This document shows, piece by piece, positions 26,332 through 38,173 of a DNA stretch of 64,000 nt; positions within the stretch are counted from its first letter, which is position 1, and every line of letters begins with the position of its first letter. The stretch covers positions 96,496,895 through 96,560,894 of the forward strand of contig CM035226.1 in NCBI GenBank assembly GCA_020226215.1, given 5' to 3'. A program made the translations under genes and the position numbers. The DNA is from Sindora glabra (lineage: Eukaryota > Streptophyta > Magnoliopsida > Fabales > Fabaceae). The notes beneath the pieces were generated by a model. The model saw only the letters and a list, made by a program, of their open reading frames with translations, made no database searches and was not told the DNA's origin.

Positions 26332-27215
26332 GATGAATTGCACTAAACCCCTTCAAATTATAAGTCGTATGTAATTTATCCCCTGCATTTTAATCGCATG
26401 TAATTAACCTCCTAAGCTATTCATGCAATGCAATTATCTCTTCCTGCTATCTTTTCATCCAAATTATTAACGGAATCCCATATGTGTACAAAACACATGA
26501 CCAACTTGCAAAATATTTTCTACTATAATCTCTCTCATTGTCCGTGTATGGGCGGGAATGTGAGATATGGAGAATACTAAAACTTTGTAATTGGATATTT
26601 TTTAATCCCTTCTTGGAATTATTTTATTCTGCCTCAACAAATTTATACTAGATCTGAAGCTGTTATATTTGAAGTTTTGACGAAAAACAACCAAGGGGAT
26701 GATTGTAATTAATATCTTGCAAAAAGAAAAAAAAGTGTTCTTCCTCTAGTTCCCTCTCCAACTATATTCAATACACATTGAGTTGCATAGCATCTGCATA
26801 TACTTTTCCATGACTTCTCTCATTTGCCTCTAAATTCAACTTCTTCAATTTTTGTCATCCTCACTCCAAGTCCAGGAACCAAACTATTGCGACTGGCGTC
26901 TTTGAAGTTTCTTTTATATGGGAGATACATAGCCATGTGGAAGAAACTGATAGCATCACATAGTTCTGAAGAGAAGGTTGAGAATTTGATGAAGTTAGAT
27001 GTCAAAGGTGCTACGGGCTTTCTTGGCATGAAGATGAAGGCTGAGTTCACAAATTCTGTTACTAATTTCGATGTAAATGGAGGGAAAGATGATGAAAGTA
27101 GGTTAATTGCACTGCTTGTTTACTTTGAGGGGTTAATTACGCATTTTAAAATTTTAAGGGATAAATCACATAGGATTTATAGTTTAAAGGGATTCGTTGT
27201 ATTTTGCGCTAAAAA
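26332..27215. mobile_element. TIR element with internal ORF (MITE or Pack-type non-autonomous element)
   Basis: The left arm (26332-26465: TTGCACTAAACCCCTTCAAA, TATGTAATTTATCCCC, ATGTAATTAACCTCC) is the inverted complement of the right arm (27085-27215: GAGGGGTTAATTACGCATTT, GGGATAAATCACATAGG, TTTAAAGGGATTCG). The arms are about 110-130 bases. The centre holds an open frame at 26824-27225 (+) of 133 codons, overlapped by an opposite one of 76 codons. I do not recognise either product. The superfamily cannot be fixed without the target duplication. Confidence 0.7.
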
Positions 27216-27225
27216 ATATGTATAA
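26824..27225 (+). CDS. Unrecognised ORF inside the TIR element
   Basis: The 133-codon frame starts MPLNSTSSIFVILTPSPGTK and has a Lys/Glu-rich centre (HSSEEKVENLMKLDVKG). Its last third is translated from the right inverted repeat. No domain is recognised. The interior about 26820-27085 is less AT-rich than its surroundings, which would fit a captured host gene fragment, but I cannot name the donor. Confidence 0.25.
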   Translation: MPLNSTSSIFVILTPSPGTKLLRLASLKFLLYGRYIAMWKKLIASHSSEEKVENLMKLDVKGATGFLGMKMKAEFTNSVTNFDVNGGKDDESRLIALLVYFEGLITHFKILRDKSHRIYSLKGFVVFCAKKYV

Positions 27226-28659
27226 ATACCGATTTCAAAATTTTTAAATTATAGGGATGCAATTAAAAGATGAGTAAAAAAAATCAGCAGAGTATTTTAA
27301 GTTTTTGAATTATTATTTTTTAGGTGAGGTTAAGTTTAAAACGATTGTTTTAATGATGGACGAAAATGCTGTCCTTTAATGACATGATCGTTGATTAACG
27401 AATGAGCAATCCTATTTTATATTAATGCTAACTTAAAATAAATGCTTTGACCCATTTCCTTCTTAATAAGTTATTTACAGTTTCCTTTCTTTATTCTTTC
27501 TATTTTTTCTATATATAAGGAAAAAGAATCTTTTAAGTCTATATAACATACTTTTCAATGAAAATGGGTACATTACATATAACCCTTCTATACTTTTCCT
27601 CATGTATTATTTATGCCCTAAACTATTAAAATGTATTACCTAACCTCTTATACTTGTTTAATAGTCCACATAATCCTTCACCATTAAATATCTTGATAGA
27701 ATTCACATATGATTTTTTACGTGATTCAATTTTCCTTCAATATTATGAGAAATTAATGTTAATTTTAGAAAAATTTCATAACATTATCTCTCCCTCTAAT
27801 AAATAATACATCGAAATTATAATATAAAAAATAAAAATTATGATTTGTAATTTAGTGAAATAATCACAATCTCTATTCTTACTTTTTCTCTAGTAAAATA
27901 AGTGTTATTTGAACTCTCTCATTTGAAGCAGTCCTAATTCAAACAGAAACTTCTATTTCATATATTATATTTCCATGATCAAGTTGTTATCTAATTATTG
28001 CTAATAACTAATAAAAAATTATATTATATTACAAAATATCTTGTGCAAGTGGTCCCTTAATGCTTATATATAAAAAATTTTCAATTATATTGTATATGAA
28101 AACATATCATTCTAATTTTGCCCTAACAAGAGTTATATAGCCAATTTTCTTCTATTATTACCAATAAGGTGCTCTCACTGTGAAACAATTTTATCTTTGA
28201 AGCAATAGAAATCTGTTCCCACAACCAACTTGCATTTCTTGTGACTTAAAGTGAATTAATAGTTAAGAAAAGGTAAATCATTACATTTGAAAAAAGAAGG
28301 TAAATCACTCATTTAAAGATGAGAAACTCATAGTGTGAAATTCATTCTTTTTAGTCTCAAATAAAATAGTTAAATTAAAAAATTTTGCTTCAATGAAGAG
28401 GAAGCTTTAGAATAATGATTAAAATGGTGTGCATCGATTTTTTTTAAATATAAGAGGAGAATTGAATTTTATGAGAATTATATATAGATTCCATTGGAAC
28501 ATCAAATGGAAGAGGGTTATGTACATCATTAAATAAGTATAAGGGGTAGATAATATTTTAATATTATAAGAGGTAAATCATACATTAAAGAAGGTATAAG
28601 AAGGGTATGTGTAATTAAAAAAAAATTGAAAGGAGAGAGAAGGAGGAAAATTACATGTA
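27216..28659. other. No recognisable gene
   Basis: AT-rich spacer between the TIR element and block D1. A line near 27240 (AAATTATAGGGATGCAATTA) echoes the TIR element termini and may be a nested fragment. Confidence 0.45.
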
Positions 28660-29372
28660 GTATTACACTTTCTGTTCAATTCAACAAGGCTTACGTGATT
28701 TCAGATTTTTTTCCTTTACATGCACAAAGGGACCACGTCAATTTATCACACTTGCACAAGAAGAATCAATTAAAAATTGAAAAATTGAATTATGAAATTA
28801 CAAAAAATAATTTTTTTTGAATTGGATCACAATACTCAAAAATTTTCAATACTCAAAAATTTTTTAGTATGAGTAAGGGATCCATCAATAAAGATACAGG
28901 ACAGAACTGGAAATATTGCATTCGGCGCAAAACTTACACGTAGTATTATAAACAAAAAAGAATTCTGTTCATAAAATATAATTACAAACTTATGTAATAA
29001 AAAATTTTAAATTTATTTATTCTGATATTTTAAATAGTTTTATTCAATTGTTAACAAAATACTTATATTATAAAGATTTCAAACTTAGTATTAGTAATTA
29101 TAATCAGCTATCCAGTGCAAAACTTTCAAATATAAGTATCTTACTCAAACTGAAGTAAAATTATAATTATAAGAATAACACAATAATATAAATTAAAATT
29201 AATTAAAGAACTAACTTTTAAACAATAGGATTGATTATGATAGACTTAGCATCTTTATTTAAAAGGTTATTCAATTTCATCAAAAGCAACAATTAAAAGT
29301 CAAATTTGGGAGAAATCTTCTTCTTCTTCTTCTTTAACATATATTTCAACAAGTGTAATGTATTCTTGTCAC

Positions 29373-29408
<36 letters not shown>

Positions 29409-31529
29409 TATGGTTAAGTGTGTTTTAGTTTTATTGTAGTGTTTTACTTAAAAATAAATGATCGTACATTATGGTAATATTTTCCAAAGTGGAACAAACA
29501 AATAACTTATTCACTGTTAAAAATCATAGACATGAAATTAGGCATGCTATTTAAAAAAATACTTAATATTTTAAAATATAGTGTTAATTTTTTTGGGGGC
29601 AACTTTTAATTTTTTAATTACTAATTAAAAAATTATAATATAGCGTGTGGGGGTAGACACGGGCTTGAGGGCCATGGCCCCAACCTTTACACATTACATG
29701 CATAAAGTCAATTTAAACAGTAAATTATTTATGGACTCTAATCTAGTATAACAACTGTAATTACAATTATTACATTTGATCATTTAAATGATTGAACTTC
29801 TTGCATTTTCATGGTCTTATGCTAATCAAAGTTCAAATAAAAGATTTGTGATATATCAAGATTAACGAAGGACCAATGAAAATGTAGGGGCCCCACTCAT
29901 TTAGATTATCAAGTACAACAAATAACTATAATTACTATATTAAATCAAAATTTATAAATAATTTAGTAGTTAAAATTTATTTTAAAATGACTTTATGAAT
30001 ACATGATGTGTCCTAAAGAATTTCTCCAAGATATACCTTGTTCCGCTCGTCTTGCCACAAAACTTGCTTGTTCCGTCAAAATTCTGGTATCCGCAAGAAC
30101 AGGCAAACTAATCAACAAAGAAAATGTGTTACTCCAATTTTAATAAATGAGCCAAGGCAACGGAATTTGATGTTAAATTTTGAAAGAGTTAAATAACAAA
30201 AAGAACCCGAAGAGATTAAATAATTTATGTAATTTTTTTATCTAATTACATATAATTTTAATATATCATTGGTAACTCTTACATTCTGAAGAAGAACACC
30301 ACCTCTGCTAATTTGATAAAAAAAAATTAGGCCTATACTAAAATTTGATTTGAAAGAGAGTGGTTAGAATATATGTAGTATTTTGTCTAAATGGCTAACA
30401 ATTAATAAGATTTTATCCTGAATTTCTAATGCCGCAATCTGTTCTATGTACATAATGTGTTGAACTACTTCAACATGGAGACTATCGATTTCTAGCCTTA
30501 CGATACCCAAAAGGAGAAAAAATAATTCGCAAAATTTTTTCAATCCAAAAAAGCTCATCCCGGATTAGCATTGTTTACAATATCAGAATCAGAATTTTCA
30601 TTGTAAAAGCAATTCATTGCCACTCTGTTAACCATAGTTACAAAGAAGCTCCCGGAATCCATAGTAAAGAAATATAAATTTTGTGGGAATATAGCAATAG
30701 CGAATTTCTCTCATTCTAATAAGTGTCATCTTCAAGATTCAATTCTCAGCTTAAATATTAAAGAGATAATGTCCGCCTGAGGTCAATATATTTTTCACTG
30801 AAACTAATATATTATTAGTTTCCAAGATTGCGTTTATTTAGAAAGTGAAATGATACAATTAGTTGAAATGCAAATTAGTAAATATTATTCAAATTCGAAT
30901 AAAAAAATTAAGAGGTAAAGAGTACAATTTCGGCTGAAACTTATCTTTCTCCGATTATTCCTACATTATTGGATAGCAATGGATGAATAATAAATTAAGT
31001 GGGCCAATATTTTTGTACTTTCACATACACCGGAAAGACCCCACACTGTGTTAGCTGGATCTTTACTTTAATTAGAAATCTTCCCACACTTTTCCGTATC
31101 TACACTAAAGCAAACTGCCCACCCTAACTTAAAAAATTTTAAACGTAATATTTTGTGTCAAAACTGCATGCTACCCCACTAATTTATAATCTTGAATGTG
31201 ATGTGTTTAAATATGCATGCCGTTTCCATAAATTTTTTTAAAGAATTAGTTATATGCTATAAAAATATATTCAAATATGTAAAAAAATTTGCGTAAAAAA
31301 GATTTTACTTCATAAAAGAAAAAATAGACACATAATTTAGTTGCATTGTTTATTAGTATTGACAAAAGAATAATTTACTTGTTATTTTTATTGAATTGAA
31401 ATAGAATGATATATTTGAAATAATGATAATAATAATATTTGCACTTTCACATTTATTTCGGCATCCATCCTAAAAGTTTTTTGGAATGTGCTACACATTA
31501 AGTGAAGTTACCATGTTACCCATCACCGC
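28660..31529. repeat. Duplicated block D1
   Basis: This block aligns collinearly and in the same orientation with 53290-60160 (D2). Shared landmarks are the TACGTGATTTC...TTTTTTCC start, the GGACCACRTCAATTTATCACA block, AACTTTTAAACAAYRGGA, the TTTGATTTGAAAGAG block (30345 versus 54580), CTGGATTAGCATT-like DNA (30560 versus 56890), TAAATTAAGTGGGYCAATAT and GTGAAGTTAC near the end. It stops at the left end of the CACTA element. An open frame at 30558-30364 (-) lies inside, but its D2 counterpart is broken, so I do not call it a gene. Confidence 0.72.
29373..29409. repeat. Compound (AT)n(GT)n microsatellite
   Basis: About eight AT units pass directly into about ten GT units. The D2 counterpart near 54025 lacks the expansion, so it arose after the duplication. 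Confidence 0.9.
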
Positions 31530-34329
31530 CTCTACAAGAAAAAAAATAGTTAAAGTCATTGGTATAGACCAACATATTGGCAATAAAAGTCAATGCAAAC
31601 AACATTGCCACTAGAATTGAGTTGTTAGTGTAGACTCATGCCTATAGTCATCAATACATCTGACTTTTAAAGTAGTTGCAATAGATTGAACTATACAAAC
31701 AACAGTGTCATTGGTGTATTGTCAATTGAAATTCAATGGCAACAACATTACATAGATGACATGTCATTAGTATAGATAAAAACATATTAAGATAGCACAT
31801 GTAATCTATATAGTGCCATTTTAATTTTTTTTAAATACCTATTCAAATGACAAATGTCATCCATATAGAAATTTTTCCTTAAAAAATTTTTATATGTATT
31901 TTTTAGAAGTTATTTTCGATGGCAAACATTATAAAGCAAATTGACAATACTCCTAAAACTTTTTTTTACAATTATTAATAATTTAGAAATATTATTATAT
32001 TAATTATGAGACAAAAGTAAAATATATAAAGTAAAATCATGAATGACATATAATAATGAATCACCATAAGCTAATACATAATAATATAAATTAACTAATA
32101 AAAAGTCAGTCCCTAATATAAAAAGTCACTAAATCAAATAATTATTAAGGCCCTCAGCTATATCATTAGGATTTGAACATGAGAGCAATTGTAGACTGAA
32201 TCTAGTTGATACTATTAGGGTAGGGACGCCCAACATCTAAGGAAGAGGATGTGATGTAGGATGACGAAAATTTATCCTAAATTTGGTTTGTAGAGCCTCA
32301 TACAGCATTGCAAGTTCCACCTAGGTGTACTAGTGTAACTACTCTTAATAGGCAATGTGCTGCTACTGCACATGGTTGACTTGCTAACTTTGGAAAATGT
32401 AATGTTACACATATTCCTCCAATCCTGCATCTCACTACTATCTTGAAGGAAATGTTATAGCTAATGAGGTACTATCAAGGGTATTATATGATGTCCCAAT
32501 AAGCACATAACCAATCACCTCCTTGTGACCTTGACAAGTACCCAACACTCATCAACAATGGTAGGCTTATCAATTTGCACCAAACTTGTCATGAAGTTGT
32601 TAGAGGCATCATTTGACTATGATGATTGCTGGGTGACCAGTTCTAATTTCTTAGCCCTTGATTTTTTCAAAAAAGTAGTAGCATGAGTAAAATTTTTTTC
32701 CTATGATAATTAAAAGTAGGTCATAAGAATTTAATTACTTACATTAGTAGCCCAAAAATATGAATACATTCATTTCCCTAACTAAAATATATGATGCTCG
32801 TGCTAGATTTCCCTTTTTGGCTACAACTCACATATTTCTTTATTTCTTTATGCTAGTTTTAAAACAACATATGCCATGTTAGTAAGATCTTTGATCATAT
32901 CAAATTTTAGGAATGTTAACTTCAACTACCTTGTCATGTTAATCATTAAATTAGAATAGACTTTGATCCATGTTTATCATTGCACACATTTTTTGACCTA
33001 TTCATTGCATTTCTTCTAGAAAAAAGTCTTACAAATTAACATTAAAACATTTATAATTACAAGAGTGAAATTTTGAAATTAAAAAATCATTACCTATATT
33101 GTTTACTTTGTCTTTACCCTATGCTCCTAACTATTAAAGTATGTGCACAACTTTCCTTAATGATCTAATGGGACATCTACAAGAATCACCCACCTTGGAT
33201 TGTATAAATTGTGATTCTCATTAAGCCCTTTGCACTCCAAGAAATGCTTATAGAGCACAATCTTCCAATCTTGATATCAATTAGCTGTGTCCACTTGATA
33301 CTAACAATCACAATGCCCTGCTTATGGGGTGAAATGTTATCAAACTCAAAATGTAGTTACGTTGAAAGATATGTAATAGTTATATGATTATTATTCCGAA
33401 TAATTTCAATGTCAAACATAAAACAACAAGAAAAATACATTTAATGATGCTTACTTAAACTCCCTCTACTCCTCAAGTATCTTCCTCTAAGATTTATGGA
33501 AAAGCTTATAGTGCTATTTGATTGGCACTTCTATGTCATGTGTAAAGTGCTTTGAGTTTTGACCTTCCAACTTCCAACTATTTATCTTACCAAAATGGAT
33601 CAGTAGTGGTTTACCATTATTCTTCTAGATTTTTTAGGGGAGGTTCAAGGACCTTGTCTTATTATGAAATTATGGAGTCAATGCAACTTTCAAATATAAT
33701 ACAATGTTAATAACATATATTTTATAACAAAAAATTAAATAAAAATGAATGATATAACATAAGCAATTTTATATGTCTTATATTACAAAGGAATGTGGGT
33801 GCGGTCATATGGTGGGTTAACTCGACCATCTCCTTCATGATGGTATGGCATAACATCAACCATAGCTATCAAGTAATACTAATAGTAATCATTATTAAAG
33901 ACATGTGTTTAAAATAGTTATGACAACATGACATAAATAATACTCATTATGAAATATCACATTTGTATATTTACAAAATTATGAAGTGAAAAGTAAAAGA
34001 TTCTAAACCTAGCTTTTAGTCACTATTACTAAAAGTAAAATGGCCATTTTCTTTGTCATTAGTTTCATGATTATCTTTGGCCACTAAAAGCTTTTCTACT
34101 ATATAATTATGAACTGTTTCATCTTTTAAAATGTCATTGTCATTTATGAAGTCGTCAATATCTTGTATGGTAGGATAAATATATATAGAATATGAAACAC
34201 ATTAAGGATTATTATTCTAATCCATTAAGATAAATAGGTCCAAACCTCCTAGGTCAATTGTAATGGTGAAGTTTACAGAGCTATTGTCCTATAAATGTAA
34301 GACTCCATGTTCATTGACACCATCATCAA

Positions 34330-35352
34330 GAGGATCCTATATATCATAATGCATCATATTAGCTACATCCTACAGTTAAGTCCATTAAGAAGATCATTGA
34401 TGTAAAAAACTTGTTTTGTTTGAGATGCAAGTCTATATAGATCATCTTTGTTTCACAAGCACTAACAAAGATGCTTGTTATATTCTTGTCATGGATAATA
34501 TTCTCTTTCCCATGGTTAGTGTCATATTATTTACACCTTAACAGAGTCATAGAGTAATTATTCAAATAACATAACTCTATGATATCCTCCTAAATACCAT
34601 AAAATATTTGGTAAAGAAATCTTATTTTTTTGTGTCTTATGCCTAAAATCTCGAGAAGTAATTATAAACTAAGCTCCATTACTATACATGACGAACATGA
34701 TAAAATTATGAAACTTATTTTGAAAGCCAACAATAGTCACTTGTTAGTTGCCTTTAGGGATCCATTTTTATGTAGGTGGTACATTTATAAAATTTATTTA
34801 TGAAAACAATGTTAAAATGAGGAAAAGGAAAAGTAAGAAAATTTATGGAAATGAATATGAGAAGAAATTACTTTAAAGGAAAATTATGAAGGGAACTTGG
34901 TTTTTTATAGTTGATCAATGTTTTCACCACCACTTACTTGTAGTTTTCTCATGTGTTCACTACACAATATAAGTTATTCTTTAAAATGGAAGGACTTGGG
35001 AGAAAGAGTGAATAGTTTAAGAGACTTACTCTAGATACTTTTGGATTTTATTTTAATTATTTAGAATGTATTATATTACAATATCCTAATCTCTCTTATT
35101 GAAGTGAATAATATTTTTCCCTAATGAGTCAACACTAAGATCTAAACATTAACAATCATCTTTTTGTTCCAAATTGGACTGCATCCTAGTTTTTTTCAAA
35201 CCAAGTGAATTTAGATTCCACCTTTTACAAATACATGAAAAAAATATTAATGCTTCATCTACAATATAACGTTTAGTGATAAAACCCTTAGGTCTAACAT
35301 GGTTCCTAATATAGCCTTTCAACTTCTTGATATATCTTTCATATTGGTACAT
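34330..35352 (-). pseudogene. DUF4218/DUF4216-like C-terminal part of CACTA protein
   Basis: The 35352-35149 segment carries YERYIKKLKGYIRNHVRPKG and YIVDEALIFFS, characteristic of the domain that follows TNP2 in plant CACTA proteins. Near 34470-34390 a further motif LASQTKQVFYINDLL is typical of DUF4216. The order matches intact CACTA proteins. Frames shift between the pieces. Confidence 0.7.
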
Positions 35353-35721
35353 CCACCAAAAATAAATAAACCCCTTAGCAATGCTTCTTTAGGAAATTGC
35401 ATCACCAACTACAACATTATGTTAAAGAATGTTGAAGGGTGTATCCTTTTAAGTTTGTAAAGATTCATAATAATGTCTTCTTTAGCTTACTCAACATCCT
35501 CCTTGTTCAAAGTTCTAGTGCAAATTTGATTTGCAAAGCTCAATAATTGGATATGACATTTCTTTTAACGAAAATGCTTGTACTACAAGTGCTAATAATC
35601 ATTGCATAATAACATGATAGTTATGAGATTTCAATCTCTTGATTTTGGTATCGTTGTCGATCATGTTTTTCCTTAGATTACTTGCAAACCCATTAAGACA
35701 CTTGACATGTTTAATAAATTG

Positions 35722-37065
35722 CTAGAACCATAATTGGTTGTCAAGTTTTGGTATGTATTTAGCATATAGTTTCATCAATTTATTCCCCTCCTCATATAGA
35801 TGTAGGTCTAATCTTATATTTATGTTAGTTAGATCACATCTTACATTATATGTGTCTTTTGATTTGTGTTTAATTTCTAGTAGTGTGCTTACAATACTAT
35901 CACATACATTCTTCTTAACATGAATCACATCAATGTTATGTGTTAACTTCATTGTGTGCCAATATGGAAATTCAAAAAATATGCTATTTTTACTTGAATT
36001 AAGTTCAAATGCACCTCTTTTCCATTTCACTTCACCATACTGCATGTGTTTTTCAGGAAGTCTTCAACCTAATCTACTTAATTGGTCCATGATTATGTCA
36101 CTAATAAACTACCTTGGGGGGCAATCTTCTTAATTTTCCCATTGAATTCTTTTCTTGTTTTGCCTTGTTTGACTCCTTGAAAGAATACAACAATGACCAA
36201 CATAAACTATTTTTCCTCTAACCTACATTGATGAAGTATCATTGTTACAAGTTAGGCATGTTTTGTACCCTTGTCCACTTAACCCAAAAAGACCATTTTA
36301 TGCAAGAAAATTGTTTATAATCCATCATGTTATTGGTAGTAGCATCCTAAGTTTCATCTCTTATCCTTCATAACTATTTCAGCTCTTTTATAAATGGCCT
36401 TAGGAAGACATCTGTATCTTTTTCTAGAGATTGTAATCCAAGGATTAATAAAGTCAACATAAAAATAGATGTTTTCATAAAAAAATCATGATGGCAAATT
36501 GTAGGTGGTCATTACCATTAGCCACATGCTATAGGATAGGCTCATATCACTAAAAGGATTAAATCTATCTACACTCAGTCTAAGTTAAATATTCCTTAAC
36601 TTCATGGATAAATTAGGATGGCTTATGTCAAAACCCTACCAAGCTTTTCCATCTATAGGATGTCACATGACCCTATCCTTTTTTAATCATTCTATATAAT
36701 GCTACATCATATCCTTTATGGTGTTCCTTGATCCTTGCAATCACTTCAACCTGAGGTTCAATGAAAAATATCATAGCACCTTGTAAGGCACCTTTTCTCC
36801 TTTGTTTTTTCATCAATCCAATGGCTCTCCCCACAAATTGAATAGTTCTCCTTTGTAACATCCTATATCTAAAAAAGCACATAATCATACTTGCAAACAT
36901 GAATTGACTCATACCCAATCCTAACTTATTAAGCCATTTCATTGCATCATAATGTAATCTTGGCAATTTGCTTTCCTTAGGAAGTGTCTCTTTCAATAAC
37001 TTTAGAAAAGAATTGAATGACTTATTAATCCACTTATGTAACACTTTCAAATGCATAAGCTTCAT
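35722..37065 (-). pseudogene. TNP2-type CACTA transposase remnant
   Basis: Two open pieces (37065-36673, 130 codons; 36045-35722, 107 codons) and a degenerate stretch between them carry successive transposase_21 motifs. They run from the N-terminal helical block, through a degraded Cys-containing region, to FPYW....LTHNIDVIHVKKN and RLDLHLYEEGNK. In intact elements these are continuous. Here stops between the pieces, for example in the HPIDGKAW region near 36640, prevent a full protein. Confidence 0.8.
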
Positions 37066-37261
37066 TTAAAAGTTCAACAATGAAGAGTTTGTATAACTGG
37101 GATACAATTTTACTTTGATTAAATTTTAAAATCACAATTAACATCTAATTTTTTATTAAGAGCTAACATTTAAAAATTGATGAACGAATTCTACACAACC
37201 CTAACAATATATTTGTTCTTTTGGTTCTAGATAAGCTAATATGGACTATTTTTTTGTAGAT

Positions 37262-37907
37262 AGATTCATGTTTAATGTGGATTAGGTTCTCAGCCCTTAA
37301 CGCTGTCGCGTAACCATGTCCCACATCCTTTTTCACGTGGGCTTGAATGAGAAGTCCATATTCCTTATAAGCTCATAAGCATTGTTTTTCATTTTATAAC
37401 AATTTAGAGGCCTAAAATACAATTCCAAAGTTCTTCCAAGGCACATTCTTGTTGTAAAGTTGTGTTAAATGTGTGAACTACTTCGAGACTTCTTTGCAAT
37501 ATCAAAAGAACAAAATGTTTGCAACCATAATTTGAAATTATAAACAAAAAAGGTTATTATTCAATTCACCCAAAAAATTGATTTTCCAAATGAATTGAGG
37601 TCTATTTTTTATTACCCTAAATGAGAATTAAGGATAAATAATTAGGTGAAAGCGAATCCAAATCATTATGGTCTAATCATCTTTGTATTATCTTAAAAGA
37701 GATATCAGCACAAATTAAATTGTGCATACATAAAATTCTAGATTTCATTGATCATGAATTTATGTTTATCTCTTTTTTAAATTGACATTAGATAACTAAT
37801 GTAAGGAGAGAGGATAGAAATTTCACAAATAGTTACACATAAAAAATGTAAGGGAAAAAGGAGAGAGACAAAAGAATTGGATCCCATGGAGAAACAGGTT
37901 ACTTAAA
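37262..37907. other. 3' flank of the GH1 gene
   Basis: Non-coding DNA lies between the CACTA element and the polyadenylation signals. A CACGTG hexamer occurs at about 37336, but its role is unknown. Confidence 0.45.
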
Positions 37908-37933
37908 TTTATTTATTATTCCATAATTTATTT
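37908..37933 (-). terminator. Probable polyadenylation signals of the GH1 gene
   Basis: On the minus strand three overlapping or adjacent AATAAA hexamers lie 72-97 bases after the stop codon, a normal plant 3' UTR distance. The cleavage site cannot be fixed from sequence alone. Confidence 0.5.
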
Positions 37934-38004
37934 AGAGGTTACAAACGGGAGATTGTCAGGCCATGTCTTAGGGTTCTTTTAATAAGGTTGTGACCAAACA
38001 AGTA

Positions 38005-38173
38005 TTACTTGAGGAGGAATTTTTTGAACCATAGGGCGGAATCTTTAATACAACGCATTAAGTTATTCTTATAATCCACAAATATCATTCCAAATCGAAC
38101 GGTGTATCCTGACCTCCATTCGAAGACATCCAGATGTGACCATATATAGTATCCCTTCACATTCACACGTTTT
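38005..38173 (-). CDS. GH1 exon 13, C-terminus and stop
   Basis: The final exon encodes KRVNVKGYYIWSHLDVFEWR, then SGYTVRFGMIFVDYKNNL, and ends KKFLLK with stop TAA at 38007-38005. The Trp and the FEW glucose-binding residues are kept; the usual DNFEW is DVFEW. AATAAA-type signals follow within about 100 bases (37908-37933). Confidence 0.92.

Larger units (their letters stand above)
31530..37261 (-). mobile_element. CACTA (En/Spm) DNA transposon, degenerate
   Basis: CACTA elements move by a cut-and-paste transposase (TNP2 family). On the minus strand 37065-36673 encodes LKVLHKWINKSFNSFLKLLK..., the TNP2 N-terminal block. The region 36670-36480 has degenerate SYSMW...YNLP, and 36045-35722 encodes FFEFPYWHTMKLTHNIDVIH plus VKKNVCDS, the TNP2 core. 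35352-35149 (YIKKLKGYIRNHVRPKG) matches the DUF4218 region, and about 34470-34390 reads LASQTKQVFYINDLL, a DUF4216 motif. The left end CTCTACAAGAAAAAAAA is one base off the CACTACAAGAAAA terminus and is followed by subterminal repeats (TTGGTATAGACC-like). The right end near TTTTTTTGTAGAT is tentative, and I see no clean 3-base target duplication. Stops and frameshifts make it non-autonomous now. Confidence 0.82.

Noticed and set aside
30364..30558. 64-codon minus-strand ORF
   Set aside because: The D2 counterpart near 54640-54700 is interrupted by stops, and no domain is recognised.
35738..36133. Two plus-strand ORFs over the CACTA transposase
   Set aside because: Antisense shadows of TNP2 coding sequence.
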